The notes: generated by a model from the sequence alone, not told the origin. Counted from the stretch's first letter, positions 26,956 to 36,390 are shown. The stretch is DNA of 64,000 nt from AP-15 sp963795485 (GCA_963795485.1 CAWCIL010000001.1:203886-267885), one strand, 5' to 3'. Numbers and translations: made by a program.

Positions 26956-27189
26956 TCACCTGGCGTCGTAGATCACCTTGCCGGTGACCGGCGCCGTTTC
27001 CCCCGGCACCTTCGCTGTTAGAACAAGCTCCCATTTGCCGGCCATCCCGGTCTTGATCGAAAATCGATAGAGGCCAGGGTGATCCGACGCGGCGGGCGTC
27101 ACTTTGCCGGACATCTCGGCCATGCCGGCCGGGCCCATCGCGCCGGGCGGGCCTTCAACCTGCGGCCGAGAGAGCCGCCAACCGGTCAA
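26956..27189 (-). CDS. YtkA/FixH-like domain protein, short
   Basis: 77 residues. The C-terminal half (HPGLYRFSIKTGMAGKWELVL) resembles the Ig-like YtkA/FixH domain, in which Gly-x-Tyr is followed by Met-x-Gly-x-Trp. The protein lacks the usual signal peptide or helix and is shorter than typical, so its N-terminus may be truncated. Its ATG overlaps the TGA of the DUF1326 gene as ATGA, so they form one leftward operon. Confidence 0.6.
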   Translation of the reverse strand: MTGWRLSRPQVEGPPGAMGPAGMAEMSGKVTPAASDHPGLYRFSIKTGMAGKWELVLTAKVPGETAPVTGKVIYDAR

Positions 27190-27834
27190 GGTCCCTCCCA
27201 GTCGAACGGGATGTGCTTGGCCGAATTGAGCGTGTAGTCGAACCTGAAGCCATGCGCGTCGACCGAGAGGATCGTCGCCTTACCCCAGGTCACGAGCTGC
27301 GGTCCGGGGCCAGTCTCGCTGCCCGGCGCGTTGATCAGCTGCGGATACTTCCCGGGCGGGCTGGTGGGGCCGCTGATCGCCTTGGCCCAGGCCTTGACCT
27401 TGCCGATGATCTCGACGCCCCAATGCCCGAGATCGGGTGCGATTTCGTAGGTGATCTTGGCGCGCTCGACGCCACGGCTCTGCCGCCCGCCGGCGAAGCA
27501 TTCGTTGACCCAGCCGGGGAAGCCGCCGGCGCGGCCGCCGATGATCGCCGGAAGCGCCTCCATCTGTCGGTCGTCGGCACGATCGTCGATATACATGCCG
27601 GCGACCCCGCTGGCCTGTCGTGCCCAGAGGTCGCCCTCCCAGCGGCCGACCCGCACAAAGCTCAGATTGTCGAGCTTGACATCACCGTAATGGCCCTCGC
27701 GGACGTGCCAAAACAGCACCAACTTCACAAAAACCGTTGTCGGGCGCCTGGGCGAAGGTGCACGGGCAGGGAACTGCGCAGCTGCAGTTGTCGAACCACT
27801 CGCCGACGATGTGCCAACTCGGAATTTCGTTCAT
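27186..27834 (-). pseudogene. DUF1326 domain protein, frameshifted in an A5 run
   Basis: With one base removed from the five-A run at 27729-27733 the gene reads MNEIPSWHIVGEWFDNCSC, AVPCPCTFAQAPDNGF, then VLFWHVREGHYGDVKLDNL and on to the stop at 27186, about 215 residues, the normal DUF1326 length with the Cys-rich opening. GGAGAG precedes the ATG at 27834. Without the correction the two halves are in different frames. A homopolymer indel is a common sequencing error, so the gene may be intact in the organism. Confidence 0.75.
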
Positions 27835-28100
27835 CCGGACTCTCCGATCGGACGCGGTATCGCCGATTATAGCATTTCTGTGGACGCTGTCGGGTAGCGG
27901 CAGCCGATGAGAAGCCGGCGCAAGCCCGCCAGTCATCGCGGCGATAACGCGCAGTTGTGCAGAGGGTCGGATTTGGGATATGTCCGGTCGAAGGTCAGGC
28001 GGAGGCTCAGCGTCGGCTGAGCGTCGAAATCGGACATGCCTGCCTGCGCACCCTGCCGGCCGCAACGGGCGCTGCGGCCGCAACCTTGGAGGAGACTGCC

Positions 28101-28862
28101 ATGCCGTTCTATCAAAAGGACGACGTCCGCATTCGCTACGAGGAAACGGGCAGCGGCTTCCCGCTCCTGGTTACCCCCGGCGGTGGCCTCAATTCGCGCG
28201 TCAGTAATTGGCCGACCGCGGTGATCAACGCGATGGAAGCGTTCAAGAGCGACTTCCGCTGCATCACGATGGACCAGCGCAACGCCAATGGCGGCGAATC
28301 CTCCGGTCCCGTGCAGGTCGATGACCCGTGGGACGCGTTCGCCGACGACCAGCTCGGGCTGATGGACCACCTCGGCATCCGCGAGTTCTTCTATATGGGC
28401 TACTGCATCGGCGGCTGCTTTGCCGGGAAGCTGATGCAGCGGGCACCCAACCGCGTCGTTGCCGCCGTCTTCTGCCAGAGCGTCGGCCATCGGCCGGAAA
28501 ACCCGACCGTCATGTACCGCCATAGTAAGGAGAACTGGGTACCCGACTTCATGAAGCGGCGGCCTGACGTGTCGATGGACGCCATCGAGAGATACCTGCA
28601 CAACCTATACGCGGTGCAGCCCGATTTTCTGTACAGCGTGTCGCGCAACTTCATCAGGAACTGCCGCACGCCAATGCTGGTGCTGCCGGATGACGTGCCG
28701 GGGCATCCGCTGCAGACCTCGATCGATGTCGCCTCGCTGGCGCCGAACGCCGAGATCACGGTCTACCCGTGGAAGGAGCCGGAGGAACTGAGGCAACGCA
28801 CGATCGACCGGGTGCGCCGCTTCTTGAAAGCACACATCCCGATGCGCGCCGCAGCGCGGTAG
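28101..28862 (+). CDS. alpha/beta fold hydrolase with a Cys nucleophile elbow
   Basis: 253 residues after a GGAGGAG site. The fold begins VRIRYEETGSGFPLLVTPGGG (oxyanion hole area) and IREFFYMGYCIGGCFAGKLM gives the nucleophile elbow G-Y-C-I-G-G, Cys instead of Ser, as in dienelactone hydrolase and a group of related hydrolases. Asp in LVLPDDVPGHP and a late His would complete a triad. It is followed by a remnant of a second copy of its 5' end. Substrate unknown. Confidence 0.85.
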   Translation: MPFYQKDDVRIRYEETGSGFPLLVTPGGGLNSRVSNWPTAVINAMEAFKSDFRCITMDQRNANGGESSGPVQVDDPWDAFADDQLGLMDHLGIREFFYMGYCIGGCFAGKLMQRAPNRVVAAVFCQSVGHRPENPTVMYRHSKENWVPDFMKRRPDVSMDAIERYLHNLYAVQPDFLYSVSRNFIRNCRTPMLVLPDDVPGHPLQTSIDVASLAPNAEITVYPWKEPEELRQRTIDRVRRFLKAHIPMRAAAR

Positions 28863-28882
28863 CGGGCGGTGTCCGTCAACCC

Positions 28883-28958
28883 GTCGTCCCCGCAAAAGTG
28901 GACCAGGAGGAAGCGCACCGTCAATTCCTCTAAATCTTCGCTCGCGCGGGATGACGAC
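28883..28958. repeat. imperfect intergenic inverted repeat
   Basis: The sequence GTCGTCCCCGC at 28883-28893 is mirrored by GCGGGATGACGAC at 28946-28958 (one mismatch, one extra base). This is the type of short intergenic palindrome (REP-like) common in alphaproteobacteria; only one copy is in the window. Confidence 0.35.
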
Positions 28959-28983
28959 GTGAATTGCGAAAGAGAGAAAAGCC

Positions 28984-29124
28984 GCGCCGTTCTATGAAAG
29001 AGGCCAAGTTCGCATTCATTACGAAGAGGTCGGCTCGGGCTTCCCGCTGCTGGCGATCCCCGGCGGCGGGCTCAACTCGACGGTCGCCGCCCAGGAGCGC
29101 TCGATAATTCGTTTCCCGGCCTGA
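28984..29124 (+). pseudogene. remnant of a second alpha/beta hydrolase gene
   Basis: About 46 codons reading PFYERGQVRIHYEEVGSGFP then LLAIPGGGLNSTVA, clearly related to the N-terminus of the hydrolase at 28101 (PFYQKDDVRIRYEETGSGFP). No start codon remains and it runs into a TGA at 29122. A tandem duplicate or related gene has been deleted to this stub. Confidence 0.72.
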
Positions 29125-29303
29125 TCATCAGCTCGGCACGACGGCCCTCGCGTCGGGCACCGACGGCAATGGGCAAAGCCCGTCGAATGGCCTTTGCTGG
29201 ATATCGGCGGCGGGAGACCAGAGAGCTTGATTGTTTAATTCGACCGCGCGAACAGCGGCGATGCGAGTCTGTCAGAGGTTCTGATGGCTTTGGGTTCGAC
29301 CGC

Positions 29304-29492
29304 TTTTTGACCACCCACACTGGCAGCCTACCGCGCCCGGATGACGTGATCCGGGCGATGTTCGCCAAGGAGGAAGGCGTGCCGGTCGACCGCGCGGCAC
29401 TGGCGGAGCGGATCAGTCAGGCCGTTACCGAGATGGTCAAGAAACAGGTCGCGTCGGGCATCGATCTCGTCAATGACGGCGAGATGTCTTAA
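29304..29492 (+). pseudogene. methionine synthase (cobalamin-independent)-like gene, N-terminal fragment
   Basis: Reads FLTTHTGSLPRPDDVIRAMF and ends VASGIDLVNDGEMS followed by TAA. This is the start of MetE C-terminal-like/UroD-fold proteins, where a long barrel should follow the Gly-Glu-Met-Ser strand. The remaining approx. 300 residues are missing, so it is a truncated pseudogene. Such genes often sit beside the alpha/beta hydrolases seen here. Confidence 0.68.
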
Positions 29493-29525
29493 GAGAAGCG
29501 CAGTGGGATAACGTCACTGGAGGGC

Positions 29526-29960
29526 TCAGCGACTAACGAAGTCCGCCCAGACGCCCTCCGGATGCCAGATCGCCTCCATCTCGGCGCGGGCCTGCGGCTC
29601 GTCCATGCCCAGCACATCCCGGCGATACCTATAAAAGAACGCGGAGACCCGGTAGTTTGCAATGCAGTGGATGTGCACCGGAACGTCCTTCAACTCCTCC
29701 ATCACGGAGCAGAATTGATCAAGGTCCTCGTCAGTCGGCCTCTGAAAATCGACCGGGATATGGATGTAGGTCATGCCGAGACGGCTGATGCTGCCCGCCT
29801 CGTCCGGCAGAGCCTTCTCGTGCGTATGCAGACCGAGGTTCACGACATGGCGGACGCCAAGCGCCTTGATGTCAGCGAGTTGCGGTTCGGTCGGCTGGCC
29901 GGATGTGGTGATCCGATCATCGAGTCGACGCCAATTCCGGATGCCTTTCGGGTCAGTCAT
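29526..29960 (-). CDS. protein tyrosine phosphatase family protein (DSP/BLH-like)
   Basis: 144 residues. ITTSGQPTEPQLADIKALG is the N-terminal strand and helix of the bacterial DSP-like/BLH phosphatase family, and VHIHCIANYRVSAFFYRYR holds the active-site Cys and Arg (Cys-x4-Arg spacing, as in HCASGNR-type family members). The loop lacks the usual Gly, so activity is uncertain. Single gene at the left boundary of the degraded mobile region. Confidence 0.8.
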   Translation of the reverse strand: MTDPKGIRNWRRLDDRITTSGQPTEPQLADIKALGVRHVVNLGLHTHEKALPDEAGSISRLGMTYIHIPVDFQRPTDEDLDQFCSVMEELKDVPVHIHCIANYRVSAFFYRYRRDVLGMDEPQARAEMEAIWHPEGVWADFVSR

Positions 29961-30074
29961 GTGGACCTCTCAGTAATCTCAGCCAGCTAAGCGTACATTC
30001 GGCGGCGCCGCTTAGTGAGATATTACTGCCGCCGGCGGACAAACCAGGCATGAGTTCCCGTCGAGGCGCGGCGC

Positions 30075-30767
30075 ATGGCACTTGGCAGCGATGCCGACAT
30101 TCGGTTTCGCGACGGCCGTTCGTTCGACAGGGAGTTCAGTTTCGAGGCCAATGGTAGGGCCGCCGCGCTCGGCTTCAGTATTTCCGTAGATGCCATTTGC
30201 CTCAGGCTTCGACTCCCCGAAGCCCTTTGGTCCGAGTTGGTGAATGAATTTGGGCCGCAGTCCCGTGCGATGCGCACCGCGCGTGTTCATGACCAAGCGG
30301 TACACGGACCGTATCTTAAGGCCGTCGATAATTCATCCGCACGGGAATGGCTCGCCCAACTAATGCTGGCAGCGCTCGGCAACGAGGCGATCGCCAAGTC
30401 GATCAGCCTCGTCAAGCCGCCGGCAATCTCGCTGACGGTACCGCCGATCTAAGCCTCGGTCAGACGCTCGCCATCTTATTCCAGTCGCCGGTGGTTGATG
30501 ACGTCACCGGCCAAGGATCCCCGCCGCTTCCTCGAGACGGTCGTCAACGGCCACGGCGGCAGCGAAATTGCGATCGCCGCTCGGGCCTTCCCAAACGCCT
30601 ATGGCGCCGAGGAAAGTCACCGCACCTTCGCTGCGCTACGTCACTGCCTCGCGGAGGAAGGATTCGTCACCTTTCACACCTTCTTGGTTGCGCTCGCCAA
30701 TCGCGTGCTGCGTCCCGGCTCTGGACCCGACAGCGACGCCTTCTTCCTCGACGCCTTGCGACCCTGA
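30075..30767 (+). pseudogene. unrecognised gene broken by frameshifts
   Basis: Protein-like sequence runs through two frames with switches near 30418 and 30515: FSFEANGRAAALGFSISVDA, REWLAQLMLAALGNEA, then LSLGQTLAILFQSPVVDDV, then KDPRRFLETVVNGHGG and ALRHCLAEEGFVTFHTFLVA. Continuity of plausible protein across the switches suggests the 3' part of a larger lost gene. I do not recognise the family. It lies between the phosphatase gene and the IS110 remnant. Confidence 0.4.
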
Positions 30768-30869
30768 ACTCGCCAAGAAGAGTGGCTTGGCGCCGAATTC
30801 GACGCGCGTGTCATTGCCTACCGCCTCGCCCGTAGTGACGACATTGATGCGGCGCTTGGCCTCGCAGGT

Positions 30870-31458
30870 ATAGACGCGCCGACCATCAATCCTGACCAGC
30901 GGCGATAGGCCAACGTCCAGGCGCGGGTCCCGCGGTAAATCCGCTCGTGGCGCGGCAGAAAACCTTGCAGATGCTGGCGTGCCTTGGAGAGCACCCGCCC
31001 GCCGTCGCCCGGGCGCGCACCAGAGCCTGCCCCGGCGCAGGCAGGGGTCGCGCATCGCTTCATGGGCCGCGTCGGGTATCCAGATCGCCGTCAGCTCGCC
31101 CGCCCGATGAAGCTTGGCCGGCATCAGCGCGTCGCGGCGATCAGTCTTGACCCGGTCGCCTGCCTTCATCGGGATCAGCGACGGCGCCACCACGACGCAG
31201 TCGTGCCCGCAACCGGTCAGCATCCGGTGCAGTCCATACCCGCAGGGTCCGGCCTCGTAGCAGAAGCTGAGCCGACGCACGCCTTTGCTCAGCCGTGCCG
31301 CCAGCTTCGTCAAAAGCTCGGGACGATTCTCGAAATTCCCGACCTGGCGAACCTCGCCGCCGCGGCCACCCTCGGCAAGCGCCACGGCGACCGTCGCTCC
31401 CCGCCTTCGCGAGGGCAGGCTTGTGCACATCCAACCCGACATAGCCGATATCATCCAT
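30870..31458 (-). pseudogene. IS110-family transposase remnant
   Basis: Starts MDDIGYVGLDVHK at 31458 (the first catalytic Asp of the RuvC-like DEDD domain), then after a frame change TVAVALAEGG, RLSFCYEAGPCGYGLHRML and GDRVKTDRRDALMPAKLHRA, the IS110 signature. A second frame change precedes ARQHLQGFLPRHERIYRG. The C-terminal Tnp_20 domain is missing. Dead element; no clear ends. Confidence 0.75.
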
Positions 31459-31759
31459 CCGGCCCGTCTCCCATGCATGAGGCTCTGTGCCGGCCACCGG
31501 CACAACCCTCGAGATTCTGCATGTCGAGAGCCGGGCCGCCGATCACTCAGCGAACATCGGGTCTGGCTGGCAGGCGCTTGAGCCGCGCATTCAGCCTCGA
31601 GCCCAAAAGGTTGCTCTTTATCCCGATGCCCCAGGTAGAGCGTCCAAGGTCCTCGTCCAAAGTCCATCTGCATCGATAGCGCGATCGAGGGTTAGTTTGT
31701 GGGTAAATTGCTCTAACTTCATCTGCATCGTTGAAAAATTGTGATTATCCTCGGTAGCC
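31459..31759. other. region between IS110 and recombinase remnants, no gene seen
   Basis: 300 bases without a recognisable open frame or repeat. It may contain the 5' end of the IS110 element and the lost start of the serine recombinase gene. Confidence 0.4.
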
Positions 31760-33300
31760 CGATGTCTCGATCTCGGATCAGAAGCGGCAAGGCGAAGCGT
31801 ACTGCGCCGCACGCGGCTATCAGCTCGTCGAAACCTATGTGGAGCTGGGCGCATCCGCCACCAATGACCGCCGGCCCGAATTCCAGCGCATGATCGAAGC
31901 CGGGCACCGGCAGGCCGGCGCCATTCGATATCGTCGTCGTTCACAGCTTCTCGCGCTTCTTCCGCGATCACTTCGAGCTGGAGTTCTACGTCCGCAAGCT
32001 GGCGAAGAACGGTGTTCAGGCTCGTCTCCATCACCCAGGAGATGGGCGACGATCCGATGCACGTCATGATGCGGCAGATCATGGCGCTGTTCGACGAATA
32101 CCAGTCCAAGGAGAACGCCAAGCACGTTCTCCGGGCGCTGAAGGAGAACGCGCGGCAAGGGTTCTGGAACGGCTCGCTGCCGCCGATCGGCTATCGCGTG
32201 GTCGCGGCCGAGCAGCGCGGTGCGAAGGTCAAGAAGAAGCTCGAAATCGACCCGCTGCACGCGGACACGATCCGGCTGATCTATCGCCTCGCCTTGGAAG
32301 GCGACGGCACGACCGGCCCGATGGGCGTCAAGAACATCGCCACCCATCTCAACCAGCACCGCATCTTCACCCGCGATGGCGGACGCTGGGGCGTCGGCCA
32401 GGTTCACCGCATCCTGACGCGAACGACCTATATCGGCCGAGCACGAGTTCAACAAGCGCGCCAAGAACAAGACGCTGAAGCCCATCAGCGAGATCGTCAC
32501 TGTCGACGTGCCGCCGCTGATCGACCAAGCGACGTTCGACGCGGTGCAGGCGCATCTGCGCGCCCGCAATCCGAAGGTCACGCCGGCGCGCGTTGTTAGC
32601 GGTCCCGACTCTCCTTACCGGCATCTGCTTCTGCGCCGACTGCGGCGGCGCGATGACGCTCAGGACCGGAAAGGGAGGGCGGTATCGCTACTACACCTGC
32701 TCGATCAAAGGCACGGCAGGGTGAGACCGGCTGCAAGGGCCGGTCGATCCCGATGGAGAAGCTGGACGGCCTTGTTGCGGAGCACCTTGCAGACGCGTCT
32801 GCTGCAGCCGGAGCGGCTCGAGGAGATCCTCGGCGTCCGTCCTCGACCGCCGCCAGGAGCGCGTCGAGCGCCGCCGCGAGCACATCGCGCGAGCTGAACA
32901 AGCGCGCAGCCGAGACCGATCTACGGCTGAAGCGGCTCTATGACGCCATCGAGTCGGGCGTGGCCGATCTGGACGACCCGGCGTTGAAGGAGCGCGTCGC
33001 GAGCCTCAAGACGATCCGCGACCAGGCACGAGCTGACGCCGATGCGTGCCGCAGCGATGCTGGAGTCGTCAGCCCAGCAATCCATCACGCCCGCAAATGG
33101 TCCAGAGGTTCGCCAGGACGGCACGCGAGCGGATCAGGATCGATGGCGGCGGCTACCGCCGCGATCACCTCCGTGCGCTCGCCCAGCGGGTCGAGGTCGC
33201 GGACCGCGAGGTCCGCGATCATCGGCTCGAAGAGCAATCTGCTTCAGACGCTCACCGCGGCGGCCGGCGTAAGGTCGGCTACGCCCGGCGTTCGCAGTTC
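31760..33300 (+). pseudogene. large serine recombinase, heavily frameshifted
   Basis: Pieces in several frames assemble into a large resolvase: ISDQKRQGEAYCAARGYQ and FQRMIEAG (N-terminal domain; catalytic Ser region missing), VVVHSFSRFFRDHFELEFYV, LVSITQEMGDDPMHVMMRQI, then the recombinase domain (ENARQGFWNGSLPPIGYRV, GVKNIATHLNQHRIFTRDGG), a zinc ribbon (CFCADCGGAMTLRTGKGGRY) and a coiled-coil C-terminus. At least four frame changes. It ends within 15 bases of the 3' end of tRNA-Ser, a typical attachment location. Confidence 0.78.
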
Positions 33301-33309
33301 TGTTCGAAG

Positions 33310-33399
33310 TGGCGGATGGGGTGGGATTCGAACCCACGGTGGGCTTTCACCCACGCCGGTTTTCAAGACCGGTGCCTTAAACCGCTCGGCCACCCATCC
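33310..33399 (-). tRNA. tRNA-Ser (anticodon TGA)
   Basis: Read leftwards: acceptor GGATGGG pairs with CCCATCC, D-loop GGCCGAGCGGTTTAAGGC, anticodon loop CTTGAAA flanked by ACCGGT/ACCGG stems (anticodon TGA), a long variable arm, T-loop GGTTCGAATCC, discriminator G and an encoded CCA (33312-33310). The long variable arm is typical of serine tRNAs. Recombinase remnants lie on both sides. Confidence 0.95.
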
Positions 33400-33488
33400 G
33401 TGATATTCAAATCAATATCTTGTACCGGTAAGCCCTGAGAACATGTAGCAACCATCACCAGTTTAGACCCAACTTGGACCCAACTTTC

Positions 33489-33775
33489 CTAGCTAACGCC
33501 CAGAACGCGTTCTGACAAGGTTCCGATCACCGCAGCAGCGCTCGTATCGGCCCTCTTGGTCCGACGGGCATATGTACGAAGCAGGATCGCAGGATCATGA
33601 CCGCGGCGGGCAGCGACAACGTGAACCGGGACCCCGGCGTCCAGCAGCAGGGTTTCGTGCGTGCCGCGAAGATCATGGAAGCGCAGCGCTGTGAAGCCGA
33701 GCTTTCGGGCGCAGCGGATGAATTCCCTGGTCACGCTGCGCGCGGCGCACGGCCGGGCGCCTTTGTCTCTTCAAG
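33489..33775 (-). pseudogene. tyrosine integrase, C-terminal remnant
   Basis: SVTREFIRCARKLGFTALRF then HDLRGTHETLLLDAGVPVHV and RRGHDPAILLRTYARR: the last box of phage-type tyrosine recombinases with His-x-x-Arg, His-x (in GHDP) and the catalytic Tyr (RTYARR). It lacks everything before box II and is cut 15 bases from an IS630 end. Ninety bases from tRNA-Ser, so it probably belonged to an element inserted there. Confidence 0.75.
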
Positions 33776-33790
33776 GCTTCGGGCAATCGT

Positions 33791-34297
33791 TAGAGCGGTT
33801 TCCGATCGGGTAGATTCGCAAACATAGAGCGTTCCGAGTGGGAGCGGATCGGCGACAATGGTGACCCAACATGTCGTTGGGGGACGATATGCCGGCACCA
33901 TATTCGGGGGATTGCGGCAGCGCGTGGCGGCGGCGGCGCAAGGGGCGTCCGCCCGATCGGCGGCGGGACGCTAACGTCGAGCAGATGCTGGCGCCGACCT
34001 TGCGCCCGGACGACATCGTCCTGCTCGACAATCTAAGCAGCCACAAGGTCGCCGGCATCGCCGAGGCGATCACCGCGCACGGCGCCCAACGCGTCAACCT
34101 GCCACCCTACAGCCCTGACCTCAATCCGATCGAGCCGGCCTTCGCCAAGTTCAAGGCGGCGCTGCGTCAGGCCGCCGAGCGAACTCGCGACGGCCTGTGG
34201 CAGGTCATCGCCCGCACCCTCGATCGCTAGCCGCCGCAGGAATGCCGCAACTTCTTTACCAAGGCCGGTTATGCAACCTGACCGGCAACCGCTCTAA
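33791..34297 (+). mobile_element. internally deleted IS630-family element
   Basis: Terminal inverted repeats TAGAGCGGTTTCCGATC (33791) and its imperfect mirror GACCGGCAACCGCTCTA (34297) bound about 507 bases with flanking TA, the IS630 target. The enclosed transposase keeps its extreme N-terminus and its C-terminal third, so a central part is gone. Confidence 0.7.
33871..34281 (+). pseudogene. IS630-family transposase, internally deleted
   Basis: MPAPYSGDCGSAWRRRR (start of the HTH domain) is joined to VEQMLAPTLRPDDIVLLDNL, SSHKVAGIAEAITAHGA and YSPDLNPIEPAFAKFK, the second Asp and the Glu of the DDE catalytic domain. A TAG at 34228 precedes the usual tail PPQECRNFFTKAGYA (stop 34279). The first catalytic Asp is deleted, so it is inactive. 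Confidence 0.72.
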
Positions 34298-34456
34298 TAC
34301 GGCGGACGGGTTCAAGCCGATCGGACACCTCGATTTACCCGGCGTTTGGCGCTGGTTGGTGCTGGACCGGGCGGTGAAGCGGCGGCTGTCCCGGCAATCG
34401 CCGGTGAGTCGGGAGGTTGCGACGGGCCGGTTTGGCGGCTTTGGCGGCTTGCCGGC

Positions 34457-35558
34457 TCAGATCGGCGCGGTTTGTCGCTGGAGCCAAGCCAGCCGGGTCA
34501 GATTGTAGGCGAGATTGGTCAGCCCGATCTTGGCGCCGGCGCGGACCAGGCCAATCGTGAGAACGACCAGGCCGAGCCGGCATTCTGGGCGGCAAAGACG
34601 TGCTCGACGCGCGAGCGCACCCGGGCGCGGGTGGCATTGCCGCGGGCGATGTGCGCCGGCATGTCGCGACCGCGCGGCTTTTTGCGCTGGAATTGCGGCT
34701 TGAGCCCGCGGCGCTCGAGCAGGTCGAGATTGGCGGCCGAGCGTAGGCAGTGTCGGCCCAGACATCACTGGCGGTATTGTCGCGGTCGAGCACGGCACCG
34801 AGCGGGCCGCCGTCATAAGCCGCCGCATGGGTCACCGTATAGCGCCGCAGCAAACCGCGCTCGCGGTCGATGCTGACATGATTTTTGTAACCGAACATCG
34901 GCACCGCGATCTCCGGCTGGCGCCGGTGGCCCGCACCCGGCGGCGCCTCGCGCCTGCCCCCGCGCTTGATCGTCCAGCGCCCGTCGCGGTCGATCTGGGC
35001 GCGTCGCGCCGGTTTCCACTCGGCGGGTACCCCGCCGCCTTTGATCGTCTGCTTCTCGGCCTGGGTCAGCCGCGGCCGGCGCGCCGCGATCACCGTGGCG
35101 TCAGCGATCTGCCCACCCATCGCCAGCCAGCCCCCGGCGCGCAGCAGCGCGTCAAACCGTTCGAACAACCGCTCCACCGCGTCGGCCCGGGCCAGCTGCT
35201 CGCGAAAAAGCCAGATCGTCGTGGCATCGGGCACCGGGTCGCGCAAGGCCAGCCCGACAAACCGCATAAACGACAGCCGATCCTTCCGCTGGTATTCGGT
35301 CTGATCGTCTGACAGCGTGTACAGCGTCTGCAATACCAACACCTTGAACATCAGCACCGGGTCATAGGGCGGGCGCCCGCCCCCTGTTCAGGCCAGGGGC
35401 AGGCTTTTGCCCCGGTCCGAGCGCGCCAGCGCCCGTTCCAGTTCCCTGCGAAACACTTCGAAATCGATCGCCGCCGCCAGCCGTTCCAGCGGGTCGCCCG
35501 CCGCCGAGAGCGCCTTCAGCCGTTCCTCGCCATCGAAAAATCCCGGTTGTCCCGCCAT
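34457..35558 (-). pseudogene. IS5-family transposase, broken
   Basis: From MAGQPGFFDGEERLKALSA (35558) the frame meets a TGA at 35390-35388, then continues GGRPPYDPVLMFKVLVLQTL, MRFVGLALRDPVPDATTIW and AMGGQIADATVIAARRP (IS5 DDE region). After SDVWADTAY the frame shifts and ends VLTIGLVRAGAKIGLTNLAY then NLTRLAWLQ. A nonsense codon and at least one indel make it inactive. Inverted ends were not found. Confidence 0.75.
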
Positions 35559-35726
35559 TGCCGATCCCCCGCACCCCACGCCGGGATCGGCCGATTCGTC
35601 CCGAAAAACAACCGGTTTTTCGAGGCGTCCAGTCGGCCTGTAGGGATGATAAGCGCGAGGGCGGCGGCTCAGTACGCCCCGGCGCCGCAACGCGTGTTGC
35701 CGTGGCGGCAAGGAACGGGATCGCGG

Positions 35727-36005
35727 CTAGTGTGGCGCGCCCCCGCGCAGCAGATGCCGATAGCCGTTCTCGGTCATCCATCGAGCTCGGGCCAGATGCG
35801 TGTCCCAGGCCCGGCGCGCTCGATCGGGCTCGCGTGCCGGATCGATGTGGAGGACGATCAGGGCAACCTCACGCCAGTCCGCCCCCTCCTCCTCCGCATC
35901 GAGCAAACGCAGATACGTCACGAGATGCTGTTCGTCGTAACTCGTGAGGACGCCGGCACTAGGAGCGGTGTCGGAAACAGGCGGGTCAAGCGGTGGCGTT
36001 TGCAT
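35727..36005 (-). CDS. small conserved protein typical of alphaproteobacterial integrative elements
   Basis: 92 residues, intact: SYDEQHLVTYLRLLDAEEEG, ADWREVALIVLHIDPARE and HLARARWMTENGYRHLL. This compact all-alpha sequence resembles short proteins found again and again near integrases in rhizobial islands; some are labelled DUF2285-related, which I cannot confirm. It may be a regulator or a nucleoid factor of the relic element. It is followed upstream by a broken HTH gene. Confidence 0.55.
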   Translation of the reverse strand: MQTPPLDPPVSDTAPSAGVLTSYDEQHLVTYLRLLDAEEEGADWREVALIVLHIDPAREPDRARRAWDTHLARARWMTENGYRHLLRGGAPH

Positions 36006-36059
36006 TCGTCGGTTCCTACGAAGTCCACTACCTTTCCGTTGCGTTATGGATGCCCGCGC

Positions 36060-36333
36060 TCAAGCCGGGATGCGTGAACGACGCCGGGCTGGCTGAGGCG
36101 GCGCCTCGTTCAGGAGCATGACCCCACGACCGCGATCGGAGTCGACGAACAGAACGCCGGCGGCCTCGAGCGCACGACGCACTTGATCGCGTGTGCCCTC
36201 CTGCACCGGGAGGCCGCGTTCGGAACTCCAGGCGTTTCAGCGCGGTCAGCGCCACGAGGGCTTTCTCTGCGAGCATTTCCTGCTTCCAATTCAGCAATGC
36301 CCGCGCGGCCCGAACTTGTCGGCCGGTGATCAT
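36060..36333 (-). pseudogene. XRE-type HTH regulator, frameshifted
   Basis: MITGRQVRAARALLNWKQEM then LAEKALVALTALKRLE give the helix-turn-helix; after an extra base near 36224 the rest follows in another frame as ERGLPVQEGTRDQVRRALEA then AGVLFVDSDRGRGVML, the tail expected for this family (in which Ala-Gly-Val-x-Phe is conserved). A seven-base-arm palindrome sits 43 bases upstream of the start, a likely autoregulatory operator. Confidence 0.7.
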
Positions 36334-36375
36334 CCATGATCACCTCCGACAGACGACCTGCGCGCACCAGAAATA

Positions 36376-36390
36376 CGACTATAATAGTCG
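36376..36390. promoter_or_regulatory. perfect palindrome, candidate operator
   Basis: CGACTAT-A-ATAGTCG: two seven-base arms with a single central base, 43 bases upstream of the HTH start. The A/T-rich core could also hold a -10 element. Candidate binding site for the HTH protein itself. Confidence 0.5.

Noticed and set aside
34228..34230. TAG in the IS630 fragment as pyrrolysine or a programmed stop.
   Set aside because: The element is internally deleted and already inactive; no reason to invoke recoding.
33791..34297. A MITE rather than a deleted IS630.
   Set aside because: It still carries about 120 codons of the transposase, so it is better described as an internally deleted IS.
35388..35390. 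In-frame TGA in the IS5 transposase as a second selenocysteine codon.
   Set aside because: IS5 transposases have no Sec, the residue at this site is not a conserved Cys, and the gene has other frameshifts.
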